Positions 35,323-44,750 of a DNA stretch of 64,000 nucleotides are shown here, one piece after another. Source of the DNA: an uncultured Clostridia bacterium (GTDB lineage: Bacteria; Bacillota; Clostridia; Oscillospirales; Ruminococcaceae); NCBI GenBank assembly GCA_947624375.1, contig CANQKD010000010.1, forward strand, positions 31,219 through 95,218. The letters run 5' to 3'. The translations under genes and the position numbers were made by a program. Numbering within the stretch: position 1 is the stretch's first letter; every line of letters starts with the position of its first letter. Below the pieces are notes generated by a model that was not told where the DNA came from, made no database searches, and was given only the letters and a program-made list of their open reading frames with translations.

Positions 35323-37344
35323 TCACATTAAATTCCTCGTGCCGAACCGCTGGGTGTGCTTTGACACCTTTTCGCGCAGGTCGCTGAGCTCCTCCTCGCA
35401 CCGCTCAAACACCACTGCCGACAGCGGCGGTATTGACACGTGGCTGCTCATCATCGGGAACTCGTGCGATTTGCCGCTCTCCGACAGCCTTACAAAATAC
35501 ATTCCTCCCGGCAGGTCTACCCACTTTGCTTCGCGGTAGGGGTTGAACGCCACGGCGAAACAGTCGCTCTCGTCCTCCAGTTTCATAAGTATCACGCCGA
35601 TGTCCTCGGTATCAAGAAAATGCAGCTTTTCGCGTATCTCGTCGGCGGTGCGCAGCCTGAAAAGCGGCGACGTTCTGCGCAGGCGCACAAGCTCTCTGTA
35701 ATACCTGAAGATCTCAGTATTTTCGATCTTTCTATGCCATTTTATGCTGTTTGTGAAGTCGGGCGAATTATAGCTGTTATCCTCAAAAAATTCATGAGTT
35801 TCAAGGTCGCTGCCGTGCACCTTTTTAGGCTTGCTGCGAAGAAAATCCTCGCCGAGGTGCAAAAACGGCACGCCCTGCGCGAGTATCACCAGAGCCGCTG
35901 ACAGCCTGTCGGCAGATACTTTCTCCTCGTCTGTAAAATCGCCGCAGGAGATGATTATTTTATCCCACATCGTCCAGTTATCGTGCGCTTCGCAGTAGTT
36001 TATGCTCTGATATGGCTGCTGCGCCCACGCCGCCTCGTCGTTGCCCGAAATATCGGGGTGCGCCACCGACCCTGCGAGACCGCGCTTAACAATGTTGGTA
36101 AACTCGATATTTCCGCCGACATACCCTCTGCGGTAGACATCAAAAGTCGCGCCCTTTATGGCATCGCGGTAGTCATCGTTGAAAAGCCCCACCTGCGGAA
36201 AAGCGGCGTTGTTCCACTTATAGCAAAGCCTGCTGCTCTCCAGCGCGCACTCGCCGCCCGACCAGCCCTCGCCGTACATCATCACATAGGGGGAGAGCTT
36301 GTCCAGCTCGGAGCGTATCTCGTTTATCGTATCGCAGTCGAGCACCGCCATAAGGTCAAAACGAAAGCCGTCTATCTTATACTCGTTAGCCCAGAATTTT
36401 ACCGAATCTACTATATATCTGCGAACCATTGCCCTCTCGGAGGCTATCTCGCTGCCCACTCCCGAGCCGTTTGAATAGCCTTCCTCTCTCATGCGGTAGA
36501 AATACCCCGGGAAAGTCAGGTCAAACCACGAAGTTTCGGTAAGGTAGGTATGGTTATACACCACGTCCATAATAACGCCTATGCCGTTTTTGTGAAGCTC
36601 CATGATAAGCGTTTTCAGCTCGAATATCCGCGCTGACGGTGATTCGGCATCGGTAGAATACGAACCCTCGGGGCAGTTATAGTTTTTGGGGTCATACCCC
36701 CAGTTGAACTGCTGCTCCCACGGTTTAGCCTCGTCTACCGTGGCATAGTCGTATATCGGCAAAAGCTGAACGTGCGTAACGCCAAGCTCTTTCAGGTGCG
36801 CCAGACCCACCGTTGTGCCTTTGCCTATATACAGCCCGTCCTCTGCCATTCCCAGAAACTTGCCGCGGTAGCGGACCTTTACGCCGCTGCTCTCATCTAT
36901 AGAAAAATCGCGTATATGGCACTCGTAGATGACGGCATCGCAGGGGTTTTCTAAAACGGGTCTGGGCACTGTATCCCAGCCGAAGGGGTCTGTTTTTTTA
37001 AGGTCTACCACCGCGCTTCTGTCGCCGTTCACGCCGCAGGCCACAGCATAGATATCCGCGGTGCTTTTTAAATATCTGTACTCAAATTCAAACACGTATA
37101 CATAGAAAAAGCCCTCTAGATTCCGCAGTATCTCAACCTGCCAACAGCCTGTCCAGTGGCGTTCCATAGGCAGAGTTTCAATGGTGTTGCTGCCTGTGCC
37201 GTCGGCGTATATGCGTATATACGCGCCCGTTGCAAGCGGCGACCACGCGCGGAAGATAGTCTTGCTGCCGTCTATCTCAACGCCGAGAGGTCCGCCGTAA
37301 TAATTTTCTCTGTCAACTCTTTCAAAGTCCGTTTCAGAAAACAT
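35323..37344 (-). CDS. pulA: Type I pullulanase (GH13)
   Basis: This is a 673-residue debranching enzyme that cuts alpha-1,6 links in glycogen, starch or pullulan fragments. The N-terminal domain is CBM48-like (GPLGVEIDGSKTIFRAWSPL ATGAYI). The type I signature FNWGYDPKNYNCPEGSYS matches YNWGYDP. The barrel has DVVYNHTY, nucleophile Asp in GFRFDLMAVLD, acid Glu in YGEGWSGG, and Asp in CEAHDNWTMWDK. No signal peptide is present, so it acts in the cytoplasm, probably on glycogen or imported maltodextrins. The ATG at 37344 is preferred to a TTG seven codons upstream. It lies 22 bases after the mraY homologue and is probably co-transcribed, although no functional link is obvious. Confidence 0.93.
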   Translation of the reverse strand: MFSETDFERVDRENYYGGPLGVEIDGSKTIFRAWSPLATGAYIRIYADGTGSNTIETLPMERHWTGCWQVEILRNLEGFFYVYVFEFEYRYLKSTADIYAVACGVNGDRSAVVDLKKTDPFGWDTVPRPVLENPCDAVIYECHIRDFSIDESSGVKVRYRGKFLGMAEDGLYIGKGTTVGLAHLKELGVTHVQLLPIYDYATVDEAKPWEQQFNWGYDPKNYNCPEGSYSTDAESPSARIFELKTLIMELHKNGIGVIMDVVYNHTYLTETSWFDLTFPGYFYRMREEGYSNGSGVGSEIASERAMVRRYIVDSVKFWANEYKIDGFRFDLMAVLDCDTINEIRSELDKLSPYVMMYGEGWSGGECALESSRLCYKWNNAAFPQVGLFNDDYRDAIKGATFDVYRRGYVGGNIEFTNIVKRGLAGSVAHPDISGNDEAAWAQQPYQSINYCEAHDNWTMWDKIIISCGDFTDEEKVSADRLSAALVILAQGVPFLHLGEDFLRSKPKKVHGSDLETHEFFEDNSYNSPDFTNSIKWHRKIENTEIFRYYRELVRLRRTSPLFRLRTADEIREKLHFLDTEDIGVILMKLEDESDCFAVAFNPYREAKWVDLPGGMYFVRLSESGKSHEFPMMSSHVSIPPLSAVVFERCEEELSDLREKVSKHTQRFGTRNLM

Positions 37345-37366
37345 AGGTAACAAAGTTCCTTTCAAA

Positions 37367-38341
37367 TCAGAATATCAGCACCGCCAGAAGTGCGGCATTT
37401 ATGATGATCTGCAATATCGCAAGCCTGAACACCACCTGCGGCGCAGACCATTTTTTGTTCTTTTTGAGATGGTCGTGTATCGGCGTGGTGATGTTTTTCA
37501 TAAAGCCTTTCATGTGCAGAAATTTTATGCATGATATTTTCAGAAGCGGCGCACCGCCGTCTATTACGAGCATCGCGCAGACGGGTAAAAACAGTATCGG
37601 CGAGCCCGTTTTCATCATCGCTATAGCCAGCAGAACGCCCAGCGCGCGTGAGCCTGCATCGCCCATGAGCAGCCTGCTCGGGTTTGCGTTGTACCACAGA
37701 TACGCCAGCAGGCACAGTATCATAACGGCAAGCATCATAGTAAAATCGCGGTCGGGCGAGAGTGTGTGAACCAGCAGCAGCGCCGTGCCAATAGATATTA
37801 TGCTCAGGCTGCCGCACAGACCGTCAACGCCGTCAGAGCAGTTGGTGACGTTTATGCTGCCCCACACCAGCGCCGCGCCCAAGGCAACATACAGCCACTG
37901 CGGAAGCGTTACGGTGGTATTAAGCAGCGCAATGTGCAGGTCGCTGCCGTTGAAGTGGCAGTAGGTATATGCCGCGCCGACAGCTATCACAAGGTCTAGG
38001 AGTCCTTTCTTCACCCTGCCCCACGGCACTTTTGCGCCGTCGTCAAAAAAGCCGGAGAGCATGGAGACGTACACAGCGCACAGGTAGATGATGCGCTCGA
38101 TGTTCATCGGCACAAACAGGGCGCATACGAGCGTAAACACGCTGATGAAGATAAGACCGCCGCCCGTGGGTTTGCCTGCCGACTGCATACCGTCGGCGAC
38201 ATCGGCTTTTCCGTGGTCTTTGGGCAGAATAACTTTGCCGAGTTTAAAAGCCAGAAACGCCGCCGCAAATGGCAGCACCGCAAACAGCAGCAGAAATATT
38301 TTTTGGTTGACGTCGTTGTTGTTCAATAGCTCAAAGAGCAT
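37367..38341 (-). CDS. mraY: MraY-family phospho-N-acetylmuramoyl-pentapeptide transferase
   Basis: This 324-residue polytopic membrane protein makes lipid I from UDP-MurNAc-pentapeptide and undecaprenyl phosphate. Family motifs are present: GKPTGGGLIFI, FFDDGAKVPWGRVKKG (DDxxK region), NCSDGVDGLCGS and LLMGDAGSRALG. The usual HHH motif near the C-terminus reads TPIHDHLKKNKKW, so the middle His is Asp. It stands outside a dcw cluster and precedes pulA. It may be the only MraY of a divergent clade, or a paralogue acting on another sugar. RBS AGGAGG. The family is firm; exact substrate less so. Confidence 0.85.
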   Translation of the reverse strand: MLFELLNNNDVNQKIFLLLFAVLPFAAAFLAFKLGKVILPKDHGKADVADGMQSAGKPTGGGLIFISVFTLVCALFVPMNIERIIYLCAVYVSMLSGFFDDGAKVPWGRVKKGLLDLVIAVGAAYTYCHFNGSDLHIALLNTTVTLPQWLYVALGAALVWGSINVTNCSDGVDGLCGSLSIISIGTALLLVHTLSPDRDFTMMLAVMILCLLAYLWYNANPSRLLMGDAGSRALGVLLAIAMMKTGSPILFLPVCAMLVIDGGAPLLKISCIKFLHMKGFMKNITTPIHDHLKKNKKWSAPQVVFRLAILQIIINAALLAVLIF

Positions 38342-39376
38342 AATTATCCTCCTAGATGTTGTTTGTAATTGCGCTTACGCGCAGCCTGCGGAGCCGTTCT
38401 CCGCCTCACAACGCGCAAAGGTTTCAAGTCTTGTCAAGAAAGGAAAAGTTTTCGATCGACCCTTTTTCAAAAGGGTCGTCAGGTCGAGGGTGAAACCCTC
38501 GTCGCCGTCCGCAGACGGCGAAAGCCCCATACGGTAGGCGCTCCGCAAAGAGTGAATTGAAAAACAATCCGGTGGATTGTTTTCCAAGAGGGAACGCCCT
38601 GCAAGAGAGGGCGTTCCCTTTGGAAAGCCCTGACTATTTCTCCTGCGCGCGCTTGCGTGCGCAATAGCTATGTTAAAAGTTTGCGCTTACGCGCAGCCTG
38701 CGGAGCTGTTCAACGCTATACTTTTCTTTGGTTTTCTTCTCATTTTGAGTGAGCTAACACGTTCGCGCACCTCTATTCGAGGGGAAAACCATAGGGATAT
38801 AGGGGGTAAATCTGTCAGGAAGGGCGCGCGCTTTACCCCCTACCCTAAGGTTTTCCCCTCGAGCTCCCTATTCCTTATCCACACCCTCAACCACGCGCTG
38901 AGCCTTGGTGGAATGTCGCGACCTTTTCGCTCGGAACTTCGTGCCTTTGTGGTAGAGGCGAAATAGCGAAATACGCATAGGTTTTGTTTGTAAGGAAACA
39001 GAGGTCAGTAGTGCGGGAAAATTGAATTGCAACGTACTGCTGAAAACTCGCAGTACAGGCAAGCCCCAACATCTTGCCTCTATCTAAACTGCGGAAATAG
39101 CAAGCACACGCAAACGCCGCAAAACCTGTTCTAACTTCTAACTTCTCACTTCTAACCTCTAGCAGCGGCGCGCACGCTGTGCCTTTGTGGGGCGCTGCCC
39201 CACACCCCGTGACCCTTTTGAAAAAGGGTCAATCGAAAACTTTTATTTTCTTGACAGAATTTAAAATTTTTGCGTACTGTGGCGGTCAACGTGTGCGCTC
39301 CTGCGCGCTGCGAAAGCAGCAACAATATTACGCGCAAAAGTCGAAGTCACAACTTCTTGCCTCTTGCTTCTTGCCT
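38342..39376. repeat. Intergenic repeat mosaic 10 (P, R, truncated reverse P, heptads)
   Basis: Element P lies at 38432-38620 (loop hairpin 38590-38618). A CGCGCGCTTGCGTGCG hairpin lies at 38643. Element R lies at 38680-39055; its hairpin 38778-38861 carries the inner stem TAGGGGGTAAA/TTTACCCCCTA, compensated at several positions relative to the other copies. Heptads lie at 39069-39082 and 39130-39165, a truncated reverse P at 39180-39262, and heptads at 39354-39378 that reach the stop of the next gene. No gene is supported. Confidence 0.8.
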
Positions 39377-40309
39377 CTAGTTGAATTCTCCCCCGCCCAC
39401 AAACTCTCTCAGAAGCGAGGCGGCAGGTATCATATCATCTTCAACGTTGGCACATTCGGTCAGCAGCCGCGCGACGTCCGCAAACTCCTCATAGCGCGGA
39501 TAGACCTTGTCAAGCGCACAAAAATCGCGAAGAATGTGCTTTTTATACACCGCAGGCTCGTATCCTATGAACGAATCCACGCTGAAGCGCGCGTTGTTCT
39601 TGTGCGGCATTATATATAGATTTTCGCCGCGCTCAACGCTGTTATACATTTCTAAACTTGATATAAAATCTCTGCCTCGGTATAATTTGTCGCGTATCAG
39701 CCGCCGCATCAGCCGTATGCGCGAGGGGTGTATGACCTCGCCTTTTTCGGTCTCTACCCTTGTGCGCACGCTGACGTAAATGCCGTTTGAATACTCCAGC
39801 GCCCTGCCCGTTACCAGCGGATTCAAGGCGTGTATGCCCTCTAATATCACAAGCTCGCCCTTTTTGCGGTGCAGCACTCTCTCGCTTGCCACACGCTGCT
39901 GGGTGATGAAATCAAACTTAGGAATGTTCACAGGTTCGCAGTTGGCTATCTTTTCAAGGTGTTCGCCAAGCAGTTTTATGTCCACCCTGTAGGGCGACTC
40001 ATAGTCAACGTTGCCGTTCTCGTCAAGTATCTGATTTTCCTCGCAGTGATAGAAATACTCGTCCATCGCAATGGTGTGCGTTTCATAGCCCCAGCCGTCC
40101 AGCAGCTGTTCCAAACGCAGCGCTGAGGTCGTCTTTCCGCTGCCCGAGGGACCCGACAGCAGTATTATAGGTCTCTCGGCTGATGTATCGCGCAGCCCCT
40201 CTGCCACGCGCTTTATGCGCTCGGAATACTTCTTTTCACACTCGGCTATGTAGCCGGGCGCATCGCTTTCAATGCGCTCGTTTATCTCTCTTACAAAGAC
40301 TTTCTTCAT
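39377..40309 (-). CDS. udk: Uridine-kinase-like nucleoside kinase
   Basis: This 310-residue protein has a short N-terminal extension before the kinase domain. Walker A is LLSGPSGSGKTTSALRLEQL (about 49-68), followed by IAMDEYFYHCEENQ, a substrate segment PKFDFITQQRV, Walker-B-like LVILEGIHALNP and a lid RIRLMRRLIRDKLYRGRDF. This is the phosphoribulokinase/uridine kinase superfamily, in the long form seen in Clostridia (often next to a TGS-like domain, absent here). It probably phosphorylates uridine or cytidine for salvage. It lies 11 bases after the beta-CASP gene and has RBS AAAGGAG. Confidence 0.83.
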   Translation of the reverse strand: MKKVFVREINERIESDAPGYIAECEKKYSERIKRVAEGLRDTSAERPIILLSGPSGSGKTTSALRLEQLLDGWGYETHTIAMDEYFYHCEENQILDENGNVDYESPYRVDIKLLGEHLEKIANCEPVNIPKFDFITQQRVASERVLHRKKGELVILEGIHALNPLVTGRALEYSNGIYVSVRTRVETEKGEVIHPSRIRLMRRLIRDKLYRGRDFISSLEMYNSVERGENLYIMPHKNNARFSVDSFIGYEPAVYKKHILRDFCALDKVYPRYEEFADVARLLTECANVEDDMIPAASLLREFVGGGEFN

Positions 40310-40320
40310 TTGCTTCTCCT

Positions 40321-41916
40321 TTATTCAAACTTATTGCACATATCGTTTATGTTGTCGGCAAGTCTGGAAAGCTCTTTGTTGGTGCGACCCTCGCTGCCTT
40401 TGATAAGCTTGGTAAGCCTTTCAAGAGCCGCAAGCAGCCGCTGATACACAGTATTTGCCTTGCCCTCGGCGCTCCTGCGCTTTTCTACGGTAACAGGCGA
40501 TGCTTTTTCTATAAACTCACCCGAATCGATGTCAAAACTAGTGCCGCTGAACGGCGCATAGGTTTCTACACCGAGCCGCTCTTTAAGAGTATTTGCAAAG
40601 CTTTCCGCGCAGTCGCTCTCACCGTGGTTTATAAAGTAAAGTGCAGGCTTTTTTTCAAACGCATCAGCCCACTTTATAAGACCTTCCATATCCGCGTGAC
40701 CGCTAACGCCCTCAAGGCGCTCTATCTTGGCTTTTACCTGAATTTCCTCGCCGAAGATCTTTACCTTTTTCGCGCCCTCAAGCAGGCTTCGTCCTAAAGT
40801 ATTGTATGACTGATAACCTGCGAACATTACAGTACATTCGCTCCTCCACAGGTTGTGCTTGAGGTGGTGCTTTATTCTGCCAGCCTCGCACATACCGCTG
40901 GCTGAGATTATTATTTTCGGCTCGTTATCAAAGTTTATCGCCTTTGATTCGTCGGAAGTCACCGCTACCGAGAGCCCGTCGAACGTCATAGGGTCTACGC
41001 CGCTTTTTACGTACTGCAAAGCTTCTTCATCAAAGCAGTTTTCCTTGTTCATCTGAAAGACTTTTGTAGCCTCAATGGCGAGGGGGCTGTCTATCCACAC
41101 CTTGAAATTCTTCTTCTCAACAAGTCCCTCGTCCTTTATCTTCTTTATGAAGTACAATAGCTCCTGCGTTCTGCCCACCGCAAACGACGGCACCACAAGG
41201 TTTCCGCCGCGCCTGAACGTGTCGTTGATTATATCCGCAAGCCGCTGCTCGTAGTCTTTCGGTGGGTTATGCAGCCTGTCACCGTATGTTGATTCCATTA
41301 TGACGTAGTCTGCCTCTTTAAGATACTGCGGATCGCGTATCAGCGGCTGATTTACGTTGCCTATATCGCCCGAAAATACGAGCTTTTTGGTGATGCCGCC
41401 CTCTGTCAGCCACACTTCTATAGAAGCCGAGCCCAAAAGATGTCCTGCATCTGTAAAGCGTATCTGAACGCCATCGCAGATGTTTATTTTTTCATCATAG
41501 CCAAAGGGTCTGAACAGCTTTATGGTTTCTTCCGCGTCGTTTATCGTGTAGAGGGGCGGTTCTTCCTCTTTACCGCTGCGCCTGTTCTTGCGGTTTTTCC
41601 ACTGGGCTTCAAACTCCTGAATGTGGGCGCTGTCACGCAGCATTATAGAGCACAGATTTGCTGTTGCTTTTGTGGAATATATCGCGCCTGAAAAGCCGCC
41701 TGCCACCAAAAGCGGCAGCAGCCCCGAGTGGTCGATGTGCGCGTGGGTAAGCAGCACAAAATCTATCTGCGAGGGTGCGCAGGGCACTTTGGCGTTTTCG
41801 TAGACGTCAATTCCCTGCTCCATGCCGAAGTCCACCACGAACCGCTTGCCGCAAGCCTCGATATACGTGCAGCTGCCTGTAACCTCTCTGCAAGCGCCAA
41901 TAAACATCATTTTCAT
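40321..41916 (-). CDS. MBL-fold beta-CASP RNA-processing nuclease family protein
   Basis: This 531-residue metallo-beta-lactamase fold protein has MMFIGACREVTGSCTYIE at the start, zinc motif LLTHAHIDHSGLLPLL near residue 59, TDAGHLLGSASIEV, SGDIGNV, a beta-CASP domain with PSFAVGRTQELLYFI, and the C-terminal GVSGHADMEGLIKW motif. This is the YsnA/CPSF-like group of single-strand RNA exonuclease/endonucleases, related to RNase J but without its C-terminal domain. The start ATG (41914-41916) has AGAGG nine bases upstream; the frame 13 codons longer is rejected. It is probably transcribed with the kinase gene below it. Confidence 0.9.
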   Translation of the reverse strand: MKMMFIGACREVTGSCTYIEACGKRFVVDFGMEQGIDVYENAKVPCAPSQIDFVLLTHAHIDHSGLLPLLVAGGFSGAIYSTKATANLCSIMLRDSAHIQEFEAQWKNRKNRRSGKEEEPPLYTINDAEETIKLFRPFGYDEKINICDGVQIRFTDAGHLLGSASIEVWLTEGGITKKLVFSGDIGNVNQPLIRDPQYLKEADYVIMESTYGDRLHNPPKDYEQRLADIINDTFRRGGNLVVPSFAVGRTQELLYFIKKIKDEGLVEKKNFKVWIDSPLAIEATKVFQMNKENCFDEEALQYVKSGVDPMTFDGLSVAVTSDESKAINFDNEPKIIISASGMCEAGRIKHHLKHNLWRSECTVMFAGYQSYNTLGRSLLEGAKKVKIFGEEIQVKAKIERLEGVSGHADMEGLIKWADAFEKKPALYFINHGESDCAESFANTLKERLGVETYAPFSGTSFDIDSGEFIEKASPVTVEKRRSAEGKANTVYQRLLAALERLTKLIKGSEGRTNKELSRLADNINDMCNKFE

Positions 41917-41929
41917 AAGTTTGCACCTC

Positions 41930-42668
41930 TTTATTATACTTCTCAAAAGTTTCAATTCATGTCAAGAATATAAAAGTTTTCGGTCAAGCCTTTTTCAAAA
42001 GGCTTGCAGGGTGTGGGGCAGAGCCCCACAAAGACACAACGTGCGCGCCGCTGCTAGAGGTTAGAGGTGAGAAGTTAGAAGTTAGAAATGATTTTCCGAT
42101 GTTTACACGAAGTTGTCATTCCTGCGGTTTAGAAAGAGGCAAGAAGCAAGAAATTGCTTTTTATAGCTTTGCGCAGACCTTTCAAAACGCTCGTCTTGCC
42201 TCTTGCTTCTCGTTGTCTTGCTTCTAATAGCTGGGCGTTCCCTAATGAGAAGCCATATCTCTCTTTCCTGCGCGCGCTTGCGTGCGCAATAGCTATGTAA
42301 AAGTCCTCACATCTTGCCTCTTGCTTCTCGTTATCTTGCTTCTAATAGCTGAAGACCATATCTCTCTTTCCGCGTTCTCTGAGAGAACGCCAAACAATGT
42401 GAAAAATTTCATATAAATAAATCTATAGAATATCCCAACCCCTGTCCTCACCAAAAAGAGGACGACCGGAAGAATTTTCTGCCAGTGGCGTGCAGGGTGG
42501 GCATGGTTTGAGGGTGGTGGGTCAAGTATGTGATTTTTAGAATGTCTAAGTGTAGGCGGTGAAAGCGCTCCTGCGCTGCGCGTAAGCGCAAACTACCCAA
42601 CATACTACCTCATTATATATTGTACTTCATTTTGCCGCAGATGTCAAGGTGTTGTGCGTAATGCACGC
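41930..42668. repeat. Intergenic repeat mosaic 11
   Basis: A truncated element P lies at 41959-42050, AGARGTT heptads at 42052-42090, AGARGCA heptads at 42135-42155, and inverted heptads at 42192-42228 and 42310-42345. A CGCGCGCTTGCGTGCG hairpin lies at 42268, a GCGTTCTC/GAGAACGC hairpin at 42371, and a GGAAGAATTTTCTGCC motif at about 42470. No gene is supported. A TATAAT reading toward the beta-CASP gene sits near 41933, with a P-derived TTGACA 21 bases further out. Confidence 0.78.
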
Positions 42669-42707
42669 AAAAAACCGCCCTCCCCCGTGTTGGGAAAGGA
42701 CGGCCGT
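42669..42707 (-). terminator. Terminator after the ferredoxin gene
   Basis: On the minus strand CCGTCCTTTCCC pairs with GGGGGAGGGCGG across a five-base loop and is followed by TTTTTT, about 20 bases past the ferredoxin stop. Confidence 0.85.
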
Positions 42708-42727
42708 TTGTTAAAATAAGTATGCAA

Positions 42728-42898
42728 TTACTCAGCCTTGGGAGCATCCACAGGGCAGGCAGCTGCGCAAGCGCCGCAATCGAGGCAGGCATCTGCGTTT
42801 ATCTCATACTTTCCGTCGCCCTCTGCGATAGCGCCAACAGGGCACTCAGCAGCACAAGCGCCGCAGGAAATGCAATCATCAGAAATCTTGTAAGCCAT
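42728..42898 (-). CDS. 2[4Fe-4S] ferredoxin
   Basis: This is a 56-residue clostridial-type ferredoxin. Two clusters are formed by CISCGACAAECPVGAI and CLDCGACAAACPVDAP. The ATG at 42896-42898 has AAAGGAGG eight bases upstream; an upstream in-frame start is rejected. As the usual electron acceptor of 2-oxoacid:ferredoxin oxidoreductases it is a natural partner of IorAB encoded just upstream. It is 87 bases from the ACT-domain gene, leaving room for a promoter of its own. Confidence 0.95.
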   Translation of the reverse strand: MAYKISDDCISCGACAAECPVGAIAEGDGKYEINADACLDCGACAAACPVDAPKAE

Positions 42899-42985
42899 TG
42901 TAAGTTCCTCCTTTAATGTTGTATGTGAAATCCTCACACTTATATAATAACATATTTTCAGAAAATTTCAAGCCCTTTTTTAAAA

Positions 42986-43420
42986 TTATTTATTGCCAAA
43001 AAGGTCGCCTGAATTAAGCAGCGTAAATCCCTTTTCTTCCAGAGCCGCCGTGGCAGCGTCGTTGTCGTCAACTCTCAGCATTATATACGCCTTGCCTGCC
43101 TCTTTCGAGATAAACGAATACATATACTCAACGCTGATGTTGTTTTCATAAAGCACCTGCATTACCGATGCAAGCGCGCCCGGCTTGTCGTCAAAACCTA
43201 CCGCTACTACCGCTGTAGCCCTCGCCGAATAGCCTGCCTCAGAGAGCAGTTTTACACACTTTTCCTCATCGTCAACTATTATGCGCAGTATGCCAAAGTC
43301 GGTGGTGTCCGCCAAAGCCATTGCGCGAATGTCTATCCCGCCCTCGCCCAGCAGCTTTGTAACCGCTGAAATTCTTCCGGGGCGGTTCTCCATAAATATA
43401 GAGATCTGTTTTACTGACAT
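42986..43420 (-). CDS. Tandem ACT-domain protein
   Basis: This 144-residue protein is two ACT domains (about 4-70 and 71-140): KQISIFMENRPGRISAVTKL and VVAVGFDDKPGALASVMQVL each start a ligand-binding betaalphabeta unit. It has no catalytic domain. Such proteins commonly follow paaK in iorAB operons and are thought to sense an amino acid, here probably an aromatic one. RBS AAAGGAG; gap of 22 bases after paaK. Confidence 0.9.
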   Translation of the reverse strand: MSVKQISIFMENRPGRISAVTKLLGEGGIDIRAMALADTTDFGILRIIVDDEEKCVKLLSEAGYSARATAVVAVGFDDKPGALASVMQVLYENNISVEYMYSFISKEAGKAYIMLRVDDNDAATAALEEKGFTLLNSGDLFGNK

Positions 43421-43442
43421 ATTTACTCTCCTTTCGCTATCT

Positions 43443-44750
43443 CTAAACCAGCTTGCGCTTGTCTATTACTCTGACTGCCTTGCCCTCGCTGCGCGGTATC
43501 GAATTCGGCTCAACAAGCCTTATCTTCGCCTTGATACCCAGCATTGAAAGCATATCTGCGCTTATCTTGTCTTCGACCGCTTCAACGCTCTTTATCGTGT
43601 CGGAGAACATCTCGTCGGTCATTTCAACTCTTATCTCAAAAGTATCCGTATTGTTCACTCTGTCAACAACTATCTGATAGTTAGGTGAAGCGTTGCTCAT
43701 TTTAAGCAGCACGCTCTCTATCTGCGATGGGAACACATTTACGCCCCTGATTATAAGCATATCGTCCGTTCTTCCCATAGGCTTTGACATCTTCACGAGC
43801 GTTCTTCCGCAGGAGCATTTCTCTCTGGTAAGCACGCATATATCCCTTGTTCTGTATCTGAGCAGAGGGAACGCCTCTTTTGTAATGCTGGTGAACACAA
43901 GCTCTCCCTTTGAGCCCTCGGGGAGCACTTCGCCGGTATCGGGGTCTATTATCTCGGCGATGAAGTGGTCTTCGTTTATATGCATACCCGTCTGTTCCTC
44001 GCACTCAAACGAAACGCCCGGGCCGCTTGTTTCTGTAAGTCCGTAAATATCGTATGCCTTAATGCCCAGCAGCCTTTCAATCTCGCGGCGCATTTCTTCC
44101 GTCCACGGCTCTGCGCCGAATATGCCTGCTTTGAGCTTTATGTCGTCAGGTCCATAGCCCATTTTGTGAAGCGTTTCACCTATGTATGCGGCGTATGAAG
44201 GCGTACAGCAAAGTATGGTAGAGCCCAGGTCTCTCATAAACTGTATCTGCCTTTCGGTATTGCCCGATGACATAGGCAGAGTAAGGCAGCCTACCTTATG
44301 CGAACCGCCGTTAAGTCCCGGTCCTCCGGTAAACAGTCCGTAGCCATAGCACACCTGACAAACGTCTTCGTTTGTTCCTCCCGCGGCGACTATCGCTCTT
44401 GCGCAGCAGTCCTCCCAAAGGTCGATATCGTGCTGTGTGTAAAAAGCCACAACTCTCTTGCCCGTTGTTCCGCTGGTGGACTGTATCCTCACGCAGTCGG
44501 CAAGGGGCTTTGCAAGCAGCCCATAGGGGTATGCATCACGCAGGTCTGCTTTTGAAAGAAAAGGCAGCTTGTGAAGATCATCGATACTTTTGATGTCTTC
44601 GGGCGTAACACCTTTCTCCTCCATTTTCTTTCTGTAGTACGGCACGTTATCCCATACGTGCTTTACCTGGGCGACAAGTCTTTCATTTTGCAGACTTATC
44701 ATTTCCTGCCGTGACATACATTCGATCTTTTCGTTCCAGTACTTAGGCAT
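43443..44750 (-). CDS. paaK: Phenylacetate--CoA ligase family protein
   Basis: This 435-residue adenylate-forming enzyme has the P-loop STSGTTGKRVV (about 91-101), the YGLTETSGPG motif, YRTRD, and a C-terminal domain with RGVNVFPSQIE. In this operon it likely runs towards ATP: aryl-acetyl-CoA from IorAB is converted to aryl acetate with ATP formation, as proposed for archaeal and clostridial aromatic amino acid fermentation. Direction is inferred from context. RBS AGGAGGAG; the start overlaps the HD-like gene by eight bases. Confidence 0.92.
   Translation of the reverse strand: MPKYWNEKIECMSRQEMISLQNERLVAQVKHVWDNVPYYRKKMEEKGVTPEDIKSIDDLHKLPFLSKADLRDAYPYGLLAKPLADCVRIQSTSGTTGKRVVAFYTQHDIDLWEDCCARAIVAAGGTNEDVCQVCYGYGLFTGGPGLNGGSHKVGCLTLPMSSGNTERQIQFMRDLGSTILCCTPSYAAYIGETLHKMGYGPDDIKLKAGIFGAEPWTEEMRREIERLLGIKAYDIYGLTETSGPGVSFECEEQTGMHINEDHFIAEIIDPDTGEVLPEGSKGELVFTSITKEAFPLLRYRTRDICVLTREKCSCGRTLVKMSKPMGRTDDMLIIRGVNVFPSQIESVLLKMSNASPNYQIVVDRVNNTDTFEIRVEMTDEMFSDTIKSVEAVEDKISADMLSMLGIKAKIRLVEPNSIPRSEGKAVRVIDKRKLV

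Noticed and set aside
41926..41960. P-derived TTGACA plus TATAAT as a promoter for the beta-CASP gene
   Set aside because: Spacer is 21 bases, too long for a normal sigma-A promoter; kept only as a possibility in the findings.
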